Source: Clostridiales bacterium (GTDB lineage: Bacteria > Bacillota > Clostridia > Oscillospirales > Acutalibacteraceae). From it: DNA of 27,655 nt. The notes beneath the pieces are model-generated. The model ran no database searches and was not told the origin of the DNA. It was given only the letters and a program-made list of their open reading frames with translations. The stretch is taken from NCBI GenBank assembly GCA_021202245.1, contig JAJQDK010000124.1, positions 24,316 to 51,970 on the forward strand, written 5' to 3'. This document shows positions 7,790 through 16,258 of the stretch, one piece after another (position 1 is the first letter of the stretch; each line of letters starts with the position of its first letter). The position numbers and the translations under genes were made by a program.

Positions 7790-7992
7790 ATCATATTTTC
7801 CTACAATACTCCAACAACAGAGGCTGCCACAGCCCGCGAACAAATCCACTCGCCCAAACGTCGTAACGCGCCGTCATGCTTCGTAACGCATTAAAATTTT
7901 GCTGTCAAATTGCTGTCAAGCGTCGGTGAAAATTCTTGCAACACACAACATATAGTGACTTATATCCAAATATACACACTATATCTTGTGCA

Positions 7993-9477
7993 TCACTTAT
8001 CGAGAGGCTTCATCGTCGGGAAGAGGAGGACGTCACGGATGGCGGCTGAGTCGGTGAGCAGCATTACCATTCTGTCAATGCCGAAGCCTATGCCGCCCGT
8101 GGGGGGCATACCAATCTCAAGCGCATTGAGGAAATCCTCGTCGGTCGTGCTTGCTTCCTCGTCGCCCTGCGCCAAAAGCTCCTCCTGAGCCTTAAAGCGT
8201 TCTCTCTGGTCAATCGGGTCGTTAAGCTCGGAGTAGGCGTTAGCCATTTCCCAGCCGTTCATAAAGAACTCAAAACGCTCCACATAGTCGGGATTTTCGG
8301 GCTTTTTCTTTGTAAGAGGTGAAATCTCTACGGGATGATCCATTACAAAGGTGGGCTGAATCATATGCTCCTCGGCAAATTCCTCAAAGAAGAGATTGAG
8401 GATGTCGCCCTTTTTGTGCCTGTCCTCAAATTCAATACCCTTTTCCTTGGCAGCAGCCTTTGCCTCTTCATCCGATTTAATCTCATTAAAATCAACGCCC
8501 GAATATTTTTTTACCGCGTCAAGCATTGTGATTCTCTCAAAGGGCTTGCCCAAATCCATTTCAATACCGTTGTAGGTAATGGTGGTTGTTCCCAGCACCT
8601 CCTGAGCAACATAGCGATAAAGATTTTCTGTCAAATCCATCATACCGTTGTAATCGGTGTACGCCTGATAAAGCTCCATAAGCATAAATTCGGGGTTGTG
8701 CCTTGTGTCAACGCCCTCGTTACGGAAAACTCTGCCTATTTCGTAAACCTTTTCAAGTCCGCCGACTATAAGTCTTTTCAGGTAAAGCTCAAGCGAAATT
8801 CTCAGCTTTAAATCCTCGTCAAGCGCATTGAAATGAGTCATAAACGGACGTGCGGAGGCGCCGCCCGCATTTGACACGAGCATAGGCGTTTCAACCTCCA
8901 TAAAGCCCTGAGAGTCAAGGTATCTGCGAATACAGCTGATAATCTGCGAACGCTTTACAAAGGTATCCTTAACCTCGGGATTCATAATCAGGTCAACATA
9001 GCGCTGACGGTAACGCAGGTCGGTATCCTTTAAGCCGTGATATTTTTCGGGAAGAGGCTTGAGCGACTTTGAAAGCATTTTGACATCCCTGGCGTGAATT
9101 GAAACCTCGCCCATCTGTGTTTTGAACACAAAGCCCTTTACCTCAACAATGTCGCCTATATCCCATTTTTTGAGGAAACCGTAGTCAACCTCGCCGAGGT
9201 CGTCAAATTTAGCAAAAATCTGAATTTTGCCCGTGCGGTCGTAAAGGTCCATAAACGAAACCTTGCCCTTTCCCCTTTTTGACAAAATTCTGCCCGAAAC
9301 GCAGACGTCCTTGTTTTCATATTCTTCAAAATTATTCTGAATTGCTTCGGTAAGCGTGTCACGGTCGCTTGTTGTAATTACAAACGGATCTCTGCCGGCT
9401 TCCTTTAAAGCGTCAAGCTTTTCATATCTTGCCTTGATTACATCGCTTGAATTAGCCTGCTGCGGCTTCTGACTCAT
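7993..9477 (-). CDS. lysS: Lysyl-tRNA synthetase, class II
   Basis: The enzyme charges tRNA-Lys with lysine using ATP, in the cytoplasm. It has 494 residues, the usual class II length. The N-terminal OB-fold anticodon-binding domain spans about 55-150 (VCVSGRILSKRGKGKVSFMD). Catalytic motifs follow in order: motif 1 FMEVETPMLVSNAGGASARP, motif 2 YEIGRVFRNEGVDTRHNPEF and motif 3 GIGFGIDRMVMLLTDSAAIR. Start ATG 9477 has GGAAGGGA nine bases upstream. It follows greA by 128 bases on the same strand, a pairing common in Firmicutes, and is probably co-transcribed from the greA promoter. It is intact. Confidence 0.98.
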   Translation of the reverse strand: MSQKPQQANSSDVIKARYEKLDALKEAGRDPFVITTSDRDTLTEAIQNNFEEYENKDVCVSGRILSKRGKGKVSFMDLYDRTGKIQIFAKFDDLGEVDYGFLKKWDIGDIVEVKGFVFKTQMGEVSIHARDVKMLSKSLKPLPEKYHGLKDTDLRYRQRYVDLIMNPEVKDTFVKRSQIISCIRRYLDSQGFMEVETPMLVSNAGGASARPFMTHFNALDEDLKLRISLELYLKRLIVGGLEKVYEIGRVFRNEGVDTRHNPEFMLMELYQAYTDYNGMMDLTENLYRYVAQEVLGTTTITYNGIEMDLGKPFERITMLDAVKKYSGVDFNEIKSDEEAKAAAKEKGIEFEDRHKKGDILNLFFEEFAEEHMIQPTFVMDHPVEISPLTKKKPENPDYVERFEFFMNGWEMANAYSELNDPIDQRERFKAQEELLAQGDEEASTTDEDFLNALEIGMPPTGGIGFGIDRMVMLLTDSAAIRDVLLFPTMKPLDK

Positions 9478-9563
9478 AGATAAACGTCCCTTCCTCTTAG
9501 TAAATTCGGCGGAAACATTTCAAATATCTTCCCGCCGTATCATCACATTCAATTTAGCGTAGG

Positions 9564-9582
9564 CGCCGATTTAAAATCGGCG
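9564..9582 (-). other. Palindromic hairpin between greA and lysS
   Basis: Nine-base arms CGCCGATTT and AAATCGGCG are separated by one base. There is no T tract on the minus strand, so it may attenuate or stabilise the greA-lysS transcript rather than end it. Confidence 0.45.
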
Positions 9583-9605
9583 TTTACTCAGTCCGTGCTT
9601 TTTGA

Positions 9606-10085
9606 TTATGCAATCTCAATAATTTTGAGAGCAATCATTCCGCCCGGAGTTTCAACCTCAACCACATCTCCCGCACTTTTTTCCATAAGCGCCATACCTA
9701 TGGGGGATTCGTCTGAGATTTTGCCCTCTCTGGGGTTTGCTTCATTTGAGCCCGAACCGACAATGGTATATTTCATCTGCTTGCCGGTTTTTATCATCTC
9801 AACCGTAACCACTGAGGTGAGATGAACGTGGTCGTTTGAGGTGTTGGACTCGTCGATAATTTCGGCATTTTTCAAAATATTTTCAATGGTTGTAATTCTT
9901 GCCTCCATTATTGCTTGTTCATTTTTTGCATCGTCATACTCGCTGTTCTCGGAGAGGTCGCCGTATGAACGTGCAACCTTGATTTTTTCCGCAATTTCTT
10001 TACGCTTCACGTTTTGTAATTGCTCCAGCTCTTCCTCAAGATTTTTAAGACCCTCCGCAGTAAGCATTGTGGGTTTAACTGCCAT
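9606..10085 (-). CDS. greA: Transcription elongation factor GreA
   Basis: GreA rescues backtracked RNA polymerase by stimulating cleavage of the RNA 3' end. The 159-residue length is standard. The N-terminal antiparallel coiled coil (LKNLEEELEQLQNVKRKEIA) holds the acidic tip segment ARSYGDLSENSEYDDAKNEQ, whose Asp and Glu bind the polymerase active-site metal. The C-terminal FKBP-like domain has the signature EANPREGKISDESPIGMALM. ATG 10085 has AAAGGACG upstream. It is transcribed from a consensus promoter at 10208-10236 and precedes lysS. Confidence 0.97.
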   Translation of the reverse strand: MAVKPTMLTAEGLKNLEEELEQLQNVKRKEIAEKIKVARSYGDLSENSEYDDAKNEQAIMEARITTIENILKNAEIIDESNTSNDHVHLTSVVTVEMIKTGKQMKYTIVGSGSNEANPREGKISDESPIGMALMEKSAGDVVEVETPGGMIALKIIEIA

Positions 10086-10207
10086 TTCTATATCGTCCTT
10101 TCATAAAAAACTTTAATCTAATCTGCAATCGTTGCAGGGCGGGATTAAGGAGTGTAAATCCGCTCAGCTCCGATTTAAATGCCGATTTTGTTTTTGCATA
10201 TAGAACT

Positions 10208-10236
10208 ATTATATGCACTTTACAGATAATTGTCAA
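10208..10236 (-). promoter_or_regulatory. Consensus sigma-A promoter of greA(-lysS)
   Basis: On the minus strand TTGACA, exactly 17 bases and TATAAT form a perfect promoter. The -35 hexamer lies inside the last codons of the preceding gene (encoding LLDNYL). The start near 10201 gives a leader of about 115 bases before greA. Confidence 0.85.
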
Positions 10237-11062
10237 GCAAAACGGTCAACGATTTTGCGGTCTGCGCGGTAGAGTAATTTCTGCAAAGCGTAGGCACAAT
10301 AGAGCCCAGCTCATACTGAGAGCCGAGAGAATAGAGAGCCGAGCAAAAGTACTCCTCGTCAAGCTCGCCCGGCTTAATTCTGTCAAATCCGTTCGGCATA
10401 CGCAGATAATATTTATAATACACCAATCCGTTGGTAATCACCTTGGGGCAGCCGTTGGTCAGGATAAGCGCATCGCTTTTCACCGGAATTTTTTTGTCGA
10501 TATTTGACGGCGCAATGATAAAATCACGGTCGGCAAGCTCGCCCTCTCTGTTGGTTATCACGGCGACAGCGCCGGTTTCTTCGGTTATCCTGTTCATCTC
10601 GGCGTAATACGTCCGCTCCGTTTCGGTTACGACAATTACGTCGGAGCAATAGCTCAATACGCAGGACAAAAAATCGCACGCAACAGCCTTTGGGTCATAA
10701 ATTCCAATCCTGAGCTTTTCGGGGCAAGCGCAGTTTTTGAGGGCATAAAGCGCCATATTCGTGCATAGCCGCGCGGTAAATACCGGCGATGAAAAGCGCC
10801 TGTAGCCCTTTTCAGACGGCAGGTCAAGGCTTTCGGCGCAAAGCAAATGATTGCGCTGCGCTCCGATAAGCTTGTCAATTTTATCAACCTTAATTTTTCC
10901 GCTGTGGCTTATGTATGTTATGTGCTTCAGATGTACGCCTCTGGCATCCTTTATCTGAACGTCAACCCTGTCTTTTTTTAAAAATGAAATCAGTTTTTTA
11001 AGATTTTTTCCCTTGTCGGGATATATAACGCTCAACGCAGTAATCACAAAAAAGCCCCGCAT
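10220..11062 (-). CDS. Conserved-looking protein of unknown function with a Rossmann-like segment
   Basis: I do not recognise this 280-codon gene. Coding character is good and the frame is clean. Residues about 115-190 (LRIGIYDPKAVACDFLSC, DVIVVTETERTYYAEMNR, VAVITNREGELADRDFII) alternate beta strands and helices like a Rossmann-type or NAD-binding domain, but the glycine-rich loop is not clear. There is no signal peptide or membrane segment. The start is uncertain: ATG 11062 lies inside a terminator stem and has no ribosome binding site. GTG at 11047, with GGGG seven bases upstream, is a reasonable alternative. It lies between the M23 peptidase and greA on the same strand, and the greA promoter overlaps its end. 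Confidence 0.65.
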   Translation of the reverse strand: MRGFFVITALSVIYPDKGKNLKKLISFLKKDRVDVQIKDARGVHLKHITYISHSGKIKVDKIDKLIGAQRNHLLCAESLDLPSEKGYRRFSSPVFTARLCTNMALYALKNCACPEKLRIGIYDPKAVACDFLSCVLSYCSDVIVVTETERTYYAEMNRITEETGAVAVITNREGELADRDFIIAPSNIDKKIPVKSDALILTNGCPKVITNGLVYYKYYLRMPNGFDRIKPGELDEEYFCSALYSLGSQYELGSIVPTLCRNYSTAQTAKSLTVLLDNYL

Positions 11063-11096
11063 AAATACTTCACAAAAGTATATGCGGAGGTTTTTT
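11057..11096. terminator. Terminator hairpin overlapping the start of the unknown gene
   Basis: CCGCAT-(2-base bulge)-ATACTT pairs with AAGTATATGCGG. On the plus strand GGTTTTTT follows, and on the minus strand GGCTTTTTT follows. On the minus strand it would end the ftsEX-peptidase transcript 90 bases after the peptidase stop, but its stem also contains the first possible start codon of the next gene. Confidence 0.7.
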
Positions 11097-11176
11097 ATTT
11101 AAGTATCAAAGTATCGGGTTTTAAATGAATTTTTCATTGCGATGCCCGTTGCCGCACAAGCCGTTTGCAGTGCGGC

Positions 11177-12523
11177 TTAATATTCGTCCATAGGATTGTA
11201 TTTAACCCCGTTATAACGGCACTCAAAGTGGAGGTGAGCGCCGGTTGAGTTGCCGGTTGAGCCTACGTAGCCGATTGTCTGTCCGGTGGAAACCGTGTCG
11301 CCTACGCTCACTATAGAATTGGTAAGGTGGGCGTAAATGGTAATTTTTCCGTTGCCGTGGTCAATCATAACGTAGTTGCCGTAGCCGCCTCCGCAGCCGC
11401 AGCTTCCGTCCTTGCCCCAGTTATGTACGCAGCCGTTATAGCTTGCGATAACCGTGCCCTGATATGCCGCAACCACCGTTGCGCCCATAATTCCGCTGCC
11501 CGAAATATCAATGGCGCCGTGGTTATAAGAACCTCTGTCCTCGTTCCACTGAGAGGAAAGGTAATAATAACCCGGCACGGGCCACGTAAAGCCCGATGCG
11601 CTTACGGTTACGGTTGTGTAGGTTGAGGATGAAGAGCTGCCCGACGACGAGCTGCCTGAAGATCTTGAGCTTCCCGATTATTAGCTTGAAGATGAGCTGC
11701 TTGAAGATCTGTATGATGACGAACTGCTGCTTGAAGAGCTGCTCTGAGCCGCTTTTTTGGCAGCCTCCCGAGCCGCCTTTGCTTGTTCCTCATAATACTC
11801 CTGAATCTGACTTTCAATTTCCTCGCTTTCCAAAGCTGCATTCTGAAGAGCGGTTTCGGCATCATCGCTTGTGGAATAAAGATTTCTGAGGGTTTCCTCG
11901 TTTTTCTCAAGAAGCTCGTTGAGCTCGTCCTGATCCTCCTCAAGAGAGGTCTGCTGAGCTTCAAGCTCCTTCTTATCCTCCTCAAGCTCCGCCTTCTGCT
12001 CGGAAATTAAGTCAAGCTCCTCCTGTATTCCGTCTATAAGCTCCTTGTCATAATTGGAGAGCGTTTTTACAAGCTGCATTTTGTCGATGAAATCGGAAAA
12101 ACCCTTTGCGCCGAGGATAATTTCAAGGTCGCTCGCGTTTCCCGCCATATAAATGGTTCTTATGCGGCTGCGCAGAGTGTCCATCTGCTCCTCAATATTT
12201 TCGTTGGCTTCGTCAATTTCATCCTGTTTCTCGCCGATGCTCGTATTCAGGTCATCAATGCTTTCACGAGTCAGGGCAATTTTATCGTCAAGCACTTCAA
12301 TTTTATTTACAAGTGCATCAGTATATTCTTCCTTTTCCTCAATATCCGATTGTGTATGGACAAGAATTTTCTGATACTCATCGCTATTTTCTTCAAGCAC
12401 CGATAGCTCCTGCTGAAGAGAGCTGACGCTGTCGTCGGCGTTTGCGTTAATTGAAAATACCGCCGGAGCCGATAGCATACATATGCTTAAAAGAGCACAC
12501 AAAATTCTCTTAATTTTCTTCAC
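11177..12523 (-). pseudogene. Secreted coiled-coil M23 peptidase (PcsB/EnvC-type FtsEX partner), tandem in-frame TAA TAA
   Basis: The start is GTG 12523, with GGAGG eight bases upstream, 23 bases past the ftsX stop. A signal peptide (VKKIKRILCALLSICMLSAP to about residue 30, cleaved near NANA) precedes about 200 residues of heptad-rich coiled coil (DEIDEANENIEEQMDTLRSR). A Ser-rich linker leads to a LytM/M23 domain with Zn ligands in YNHGAIDIS and GAHLHFECR. Codons 281-282 (11678-11683) are TAA TAA in the middle of the Ser linker, probably TCA TCA before. The same frame then encodes more Ser/Gly linker and the complete catalytic domain, ending at 11177. The catalytic half has no signal peptide or ribosome binding site of its own. 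Known relatives hydrolyse peptidoglycan at the division site when FtsEX cycles. As read, only the coiled coil would be secreted. Confidence 0.85.
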
Positions 12524-12545
12524 CGTATTACCTCCAGTCACGGGT

Positions 12546-13445
12546 TTACCAACCCAAAATTTCGTTGCCTTCCTTTTTAAGGTACTTGCGTATTGAAATC
12601 CAACTGCCGGCGCCGCCTATAACCACGCCTGCTATTACAAACACCACCGCTACATACAAAATTATGCTGCCGAGCGGTACAGCCGTAAAGGGAATAAGCT
12701 GCTGAATTGCCGCCATAACGCCCTCATACAGCAGGGCAACGGCGCCTGTTGAAAGCACAGCCGACACAAGGCCGATTGTCATACCCTCAACCAAAAACGG
12801 CATTCGCACAAATGAATTTGTTGCGCCTACGGATTTCATAACACTGATTTCAAATCTTCTTGAATACATCGTTGCACGAATCGTATTTGCAATAATAAAC
12901 AGCGAAATTATCATCAAAGCCAGCACAACGCCGAAGCTTATGAGATTGACAAGATTGCTGATGTCTGTAAGCCTTTGCGCAATCTCGCTGTGATTGCTGA
13001 CCTCTTCAACTCCGTCAATCGCCATTATTTCTTCTACGGTTTCATCATACAGAGATAAATCCTCCATCGCCACGATGTACGAATCGGGGAGCGGGTTATC
13101 GTCGCCCTGCATATTAGCGAACAGCTCGTCGCCCAGCTCGTCCTTATATTGCTCAATCGCATCGTCCTTTGAATAAAATTCAGCCGATGCGACATTGCTG
13201 ATTTTTTCAATATCCTTGCCTATGTACACTGCCTCAAACTCGGTAACTCCGTCCTCAAGGTACACGTTTGTTTCGTTTGATTGTCCCACCGAGTCAACTA
13301 TAGACTCTACGTTTATGGAAAGCAAAGCCGCCGCACCTGTCAAAATAAGACAGCTTATAAGCACGCCGACGGATGCAATGCTCATTATTCGGTTATTCCA
13401 AACATTTTTTAAACCCTCTTTAAAAAGATAGCCAATGCTGCTCAT
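12546..13445 (-). CDS. ftsX: Cell-division ABC transporter permease FtsX
   Basis: FtsX is the membrane half of FtsEX and passes ATP-driven conformational change to an extracellular peptidoglycan hydrolase. The 299-residue protein has the family layout: a first membrane helix (ASVGVLISCLILTGAAALLS), a large extracytoplasmic domain at about 45-165 and three C-terminal helices including VNLISFGVVLALMIISLFII. The cytoplasmic TMYSRRFEISVMKSVGATN is the FtsX signature. The start has AAAGGAAAT upstream. It lies between ftsE and the coiled-coil peptidase on one transcript. It is intact. Confidence 0.95.
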   Translation of the reverse strand: MSSIGYLFKEGLKNVWNNRIMSIASVGVLISCLILTGAAALLSINVESIVDSVGQSNETNVYLEDGVTEFEAVYIGKDIEKISNVASAEFYSKDDAIEQYKDELGDELFANMQGDDNPLPDSYIVAMEDLSLYDETVEEIMAIDGVEEVSNHSEIAQRLTDISNLVNLISFGVVLALMIISLFIIANTIRATMYSRRFEISVMKSVGATNSFVRMPFLVEGMTIGLVSAVLSTGAVALLYEGVMAAIQQLIPFTAVPLGSIILYVAVVFVIAGVVIGGAGSWISIRKYLKKEGNEILGW

Positions 13446-13508
13446 ACCAATTTCCTTTCAAATCCACTTCAATAAGGGTCCTGCCCCAAGTTATGACCCG
13501 ACAAACTA

Positions 13509-14444
13509 TTATTCGGGCTTAACAATAGCATTATCGGGATAGTTAGGCTCGCCGCCGAACTCATCATCAAAATCTATATTATCGTACTTTGTATCGTCTA
13601 CGTCGTATTCGATTTCATCCTCATCAACATCATCGTACTTTGTGTCGTCTATATCGTATTCAATTTCATCCTCGTCAACATCATCGTACTTTGTGTCGTC
13701 TATATCGTATTCAATTTCATCCTCGCCGGTATCATCGTATTTGCCTTCATCCGTGAAGTCATCGTCGTATTCATACTCAACCTTACCGGTGTCGCTCTTG
13801 ATTCTGCCGTGGTCAATCAACACAACTCTTCTGCCGAACTCACGCACGAGGTCGTGCTCGTGGGTAACGATAAGCACAGTTGTGCCCCTTGCGTTTATTT
13901 CCGAGAGCAGCTCGATTATTTCGTGCGACATTTCCGGGTCTACGTTGCCCGTAGGCTCGTCTGCAACTATGATTTCGGGATTGTTCACAAGCGCCCTTGC
14001 AAGGCTCACACGCTGCTGCTCTCCGCCCGAAAGCTCGCTGGGCTTGTCCTTCATTTTGTTTTTAAGTCCTACGAGGTCAAGCACATACGGCACTCTTTTT
14101 TTAATGGTTGCGGAATTTTCCCCTACGGCTCTCATTGCAAAAGCCACATTGTCAAAAACAGTCATTTTGTCAATAAGGCGGAAATCCTGGAACACAATGC
14201 CCATATGCCGTCTGAGATACGGCACCTCACGGCGCTTCATTCGCGAGGTCTTTTTATCGAGAATGGTAATTTTACCCTCTGAGGGCTCCTCCTCGTGCAT
14301 AATCAGCTTGAGGAAGGTACTCTTGCCGGCACCGGAAACACCTACGATAAACACAAATTCTCCCCTGTCGATATGGAGGGAAATGTTGTAGAGTGCGTGC
14401 GTACCGTTCGGATATGTTTTGGAAACATTATCAAAATCTATCAT
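13509..14444 (-). CDS. ftsE: Cell-division ATP-binding protein FtsE with an acidic repeat tail
   Basis: FtsE is the cytoplasmic ATPase of FtsEX. ATG 14444 is used because AAAGGTGA sits eight bases upstream; the frame is open to GTG 14453. Residues 1 to about 220 are a complete ABC domain: Walker A GVSGAGKST, Q-loop VFQDFRLI, signature LSGGEQQRVSLARAL, Walker B IIVADEPTGNVDP and the H-loop VTHEHD. FtsE usually ends near residue 225-230; this one adds about 90 residues made mostly of Asp, Glu and Tyr. They include three copies of a 17-residue unit (DDTKYDDVDEDEIEYDI) encoded by 51-base tandem repeats. The tail is predicted disordered and strongly negative. Role unknown; binding of a divisome partner is possible. 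Confidence 0.95.
   Translation of the reverse strand: MIDFDNVSKTYPNGTHALYNISLHIDRGEFVFIVGVSGAGKSTFLKLIMHEEEPSEGKITILDKKTSRMKRREVPYLRRHMGIVFQDFRLIDKMTVFDNVAFAMRAVGENSATIKKRVPYVLDLVGLKNKMKDKPSELSGGEQQRVSLARALVNNPEIIVADEPTGNVDPEMSHEIIELLSEINARGTTVLIVTHEHDLVREFGRRVVLIDHGRIKSDTGKVEYEYDDDFTDEGKYDDTGEDEIEYDIDDTKYDDVDEDEIEYDIDDTKYDDVDEDEIEYDVDDTKYDNIDFDDEFGGEPNYPDNAIVKPE
13579..13731. repeat. Three 51-bp tandem repeats inside ftsE
   Basis: Units begin at 13579, 13630 and 13681 with TCATCGTACTTT-like starts; the last two are almost identical and a decayed fourth begins at 13732. Each encodes 17 acidic residues in frame, so copy-number change alters tail length without a frameshift. Confidence 0.85.
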
Positions 14445-14476
14445 TAAATTCACCTTTAACTTAAATGAAGAGGTTA

Positions 14477-14537
14477 TGCGGCTGAATATGCCGCAAAAAG
14501 CCGTTTGTTATAAAAGCGGGCAAAAAATCTCTGCCCG
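14477..14537 (-). terminator. Hairpins between the PucR-type regulator gene and ftsE
   Basis: On the minus strand CGGGCA/TGCCCG (14517-14537) is followed by CTTTTAT, a weak terminator. A second hairpin TGCGGC/GCCGCA (14477-14495) follows in the ftsE leader. They separate the regulator transcript from ftsEX or attenuate readthrough. Confidence 0.6.
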
Positions 14538-14589
14538 ACTGTAAATTGTTCGTCACAAATATTTTTATTTATTCACAACATCAAAATGT

Positions 14590-14621
14590 CCTGAGCACAA
14601 ATATTTTGTTTTGTGCTCAGG
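14590..14621 (-). terminator. Terminator after the PucR/CdaR-type regulator gene
   Basis: A perfect 11-base stem CCTGAGCACAA / TTGTGCTCAGG with a T/A-rich loop begins 18 bases past the stop codon and is followed on the minus strand by ACATTTTGATG. Confidence 0.75.
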
Positions 14622-14638
14622 AGCAACTTTTAACAGTA

Positions 14639-15724
14639 TCAAAGCTTTGTGGGACTTGCGTTGAGATACTTTTTAACCATAAGCGCTACCTTAAAGACAA
14701 TAGCGTCCTCAAATTCACGCAAATCGAGTCCGGTTAATTTTTTAATCTTTTCAAGTCTGTAAACAAGGGTATTACGGTGAATAAACAGCTTACGGGAGGT
14801 TTCAGAAACATTAAGGTTGTTTTCAAAGAAGCGCTGAATGGTGAAGAGCGTTTCCTGGTCAAGGCTCTCAATAGAGCCGCGCTTGAACACTTCCTTGAGG
14901 AACATTTCACACAGGGTGGTGGGAAGCTGATAAATAAGTCGTGCTATGCCCAAATTGTCATAGCTGACTATGGTGCGCTCGGTGTCAAACACCTTGGCAA
15001 CCTCAAGCGCAGACTGAGCTTCCTTAAACGAACGTGCCAAATCCTTGATTCCGGTAACGGTTGTGCCTATGCCGACAACGCAGTGTGTATAAAATTCACT
15101 TGAGAGTGTGTCCGAAATGGAGCTTGCAAGCTTTTCAAGGTCACGGCTGTCGGTGTCGAATTTAACCTCTTTAACAAGGGCAATTTCCGTTTCATTGATA
15201 TTTATTACAAAGTCCTTGGACTTGTCGGGAAAGAGATTTTGAACTATGTCGTAAGCCGAAACATCTGTTTTGGAAACAATTCTTATCAGCAGGCAAACCC
15301 TTGAAACCTCACTGTTAAAATGGAGCTCTCTTGCCTTTAGGTAAATATCGCCGGGAAGAATATTGTCAAGAATTACATTTTTAATAAAATTGGAACGGTC
15401 GTATTTTTCATCGTAATACTGTTTGATGCTTGAAAATGAAACAGCCAAAAGCTGAGCATACTTTTGGGCGTATTCATCTGTTCCCTGAACAAAAACAGCA
15501 TAATCATATTTTGCATTGCTGCCGAATGACTTGTATGTATATCCGTTTGAAACAAACGGCGCTGTTGAGCTGAGGGTTTCGGAATTAACGCTTTCGTTTA
15601 CCTCTCCGATTTTTCCGAGTTCAGAGCAGGCAATGACAACAGATGTTTCGTCAATAACTCCGATTGTCCTGTCGATTGCGTCTTTCATCTGATGCACTAT
15701 ACCTTGGAATAACCTGTTTGACAT
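14639..15724 (-). CDS. PucR/CdaR-family transcriptional regulator
   Basis: The 361-residue protein ends in a PucR-type helix-turn-helix: NLNVSETSRKLFIHRNTLVY and RLEKIKKLTGLDLREFEDAI, which places DNA binding at about residues 300-355. The middle (about 140-270, VVGIGTTVTGIKDLARSFKE) is the GGDEF-like CdaR domain seen in sugar-diacid and purine regulators. The N-terminal 130 residues are a probable sensor region without clear motifs. ATG 15724 has AGAGGTAG upstream. It is followed by ftsE and preceded by the msmK-like gene on the same strand, so sugar-related control is plausible, but no target can be shown. It is intact. Confidence 0.85.
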   Translation of the reverse strand: MSNRLFQGIVHQMKDAIDRTIGVIDETSVVIACSELGKIGEVNESVNSETLSSTAPFVSNGYTYKSFGSNAKYDYAVFVQGTDEYAQKYAQLLAVSFSSIKQYYDEKYDRSNFIKNVILDNILPGDIYLKARELHFNSEVSRVCLLIRIVSKTDVSAYDIVQNLFPDKSKDFVININETEIALVKEVKFDTDSRDLEKLASSISDTLSSEFYTHCVVGIGTTVTGIKDLARSFKEAQSALEVAKVFDTERTIVSYDNLGIARLIYQLPTTLCEMFLKEVFKRGSIESLDQETLFTIQRFFENNLNVSETSRKLFIHRNTLVYRLEKIKKLTGLDLREFEDAIVFKVALMVKKYLNASPTKL

Positions 15725-15789
15725 ATATAACTACCTCTTTCTCTGAATAAAATGTAATAGTTCTACAGAATACAAAACTTCTCATATAC

Positions 15790-15818
15790 ATTTTACACAA
15801 AAAGCCGAAAAAAATCAA
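15790..15818 (-). promoter_or_regulatory. Probable promoter of the PucR/CdaR-type gene
   Basis: On the minus strand TTGATT, 17 bases and TAAAAT lie about 65-95 bases before the start codon. Confidence 0.5.
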
Positions 15819-16197
15819 CCTCTAATTACAATTTTTTTGTAAAAAAAGTATAGTAGTCAGCAAACTGCAATTTTTGCCTAAATATTGCGTAATTTTGACT
15901 CTTTGTAAAGAGCTTGTTTTAACTTTATCATATTTTTGTGTTGATGATGTGATGATAATAGGCTTAATATTGAAAAACATCCCGAAATATCAAGGTAAGT
16001 TTTTACATTTGTTTTTGTCTTGAAGCAAGCCCTTCCGTTGAGCGTCAATCTTGTCAGCTTAAAGAACGGCGCCGCAGCCTTTGCCGAGATAAAAGGAGAA
16101 ATTCACCGCACGTTCGTTGGGGCCGTCAAGTGACGGCGCACAGTGGGGTGTTTTCAAATTTAAACCCGAAAACACACGAAAATTCCTCAGGCAACGC

Positions 16198-16223
16198 AAA
16201 AACGGCGGAGCAAAGCTCCGCCG
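16198..16223 (-). terminator. Terminator of the MsmK-like ATPase gene
   Basis: A perfect nine-base stem CGGCGGAGC / GCTCCGCCG with a three-base loop is followed by five Ts on the minus strand. The same stem occurs at 21497-21517. Confidence 0.9.
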
Positions 16224-16258
16224 TGTGATTTCGATTGTAAATCAAAAAATCGTAAAAA

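Larger units (their letters stand above)
15725..16258. other. 534-base intergenic region between regulator and ATPase genes
   Basis: It holds the regulator promoter (15790-15818) and the ATPase terminator (16198-16223). A short plus-strand stretch at about 16038-16132 (reading LSVNLVSLKNGAAAFAEIKG) looks coding but has no upstream start or ribosome binding site; it may be a gene remnant. The rest is AT-rich with no supported feature. Confidence 0.5.

Noticed and set aside
7800..7992. Possible gene remnant upstream of the lysS end (minus strand, FNALRSMTARYDVWASGF-like reading)
   Set aside because: It has no start or ribosome binding site and no recognised family; too short to support.
13579..13731. 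CRISPR array
   Set aside because: The repeats are directly tandem, without unique spacers, and encode the FtsE tail in frame.
13642..14391. Plus-strand frame opposite ftsE
   Set aside because: It is a Ser-rich antisense shadow of ftsE without family motifs.
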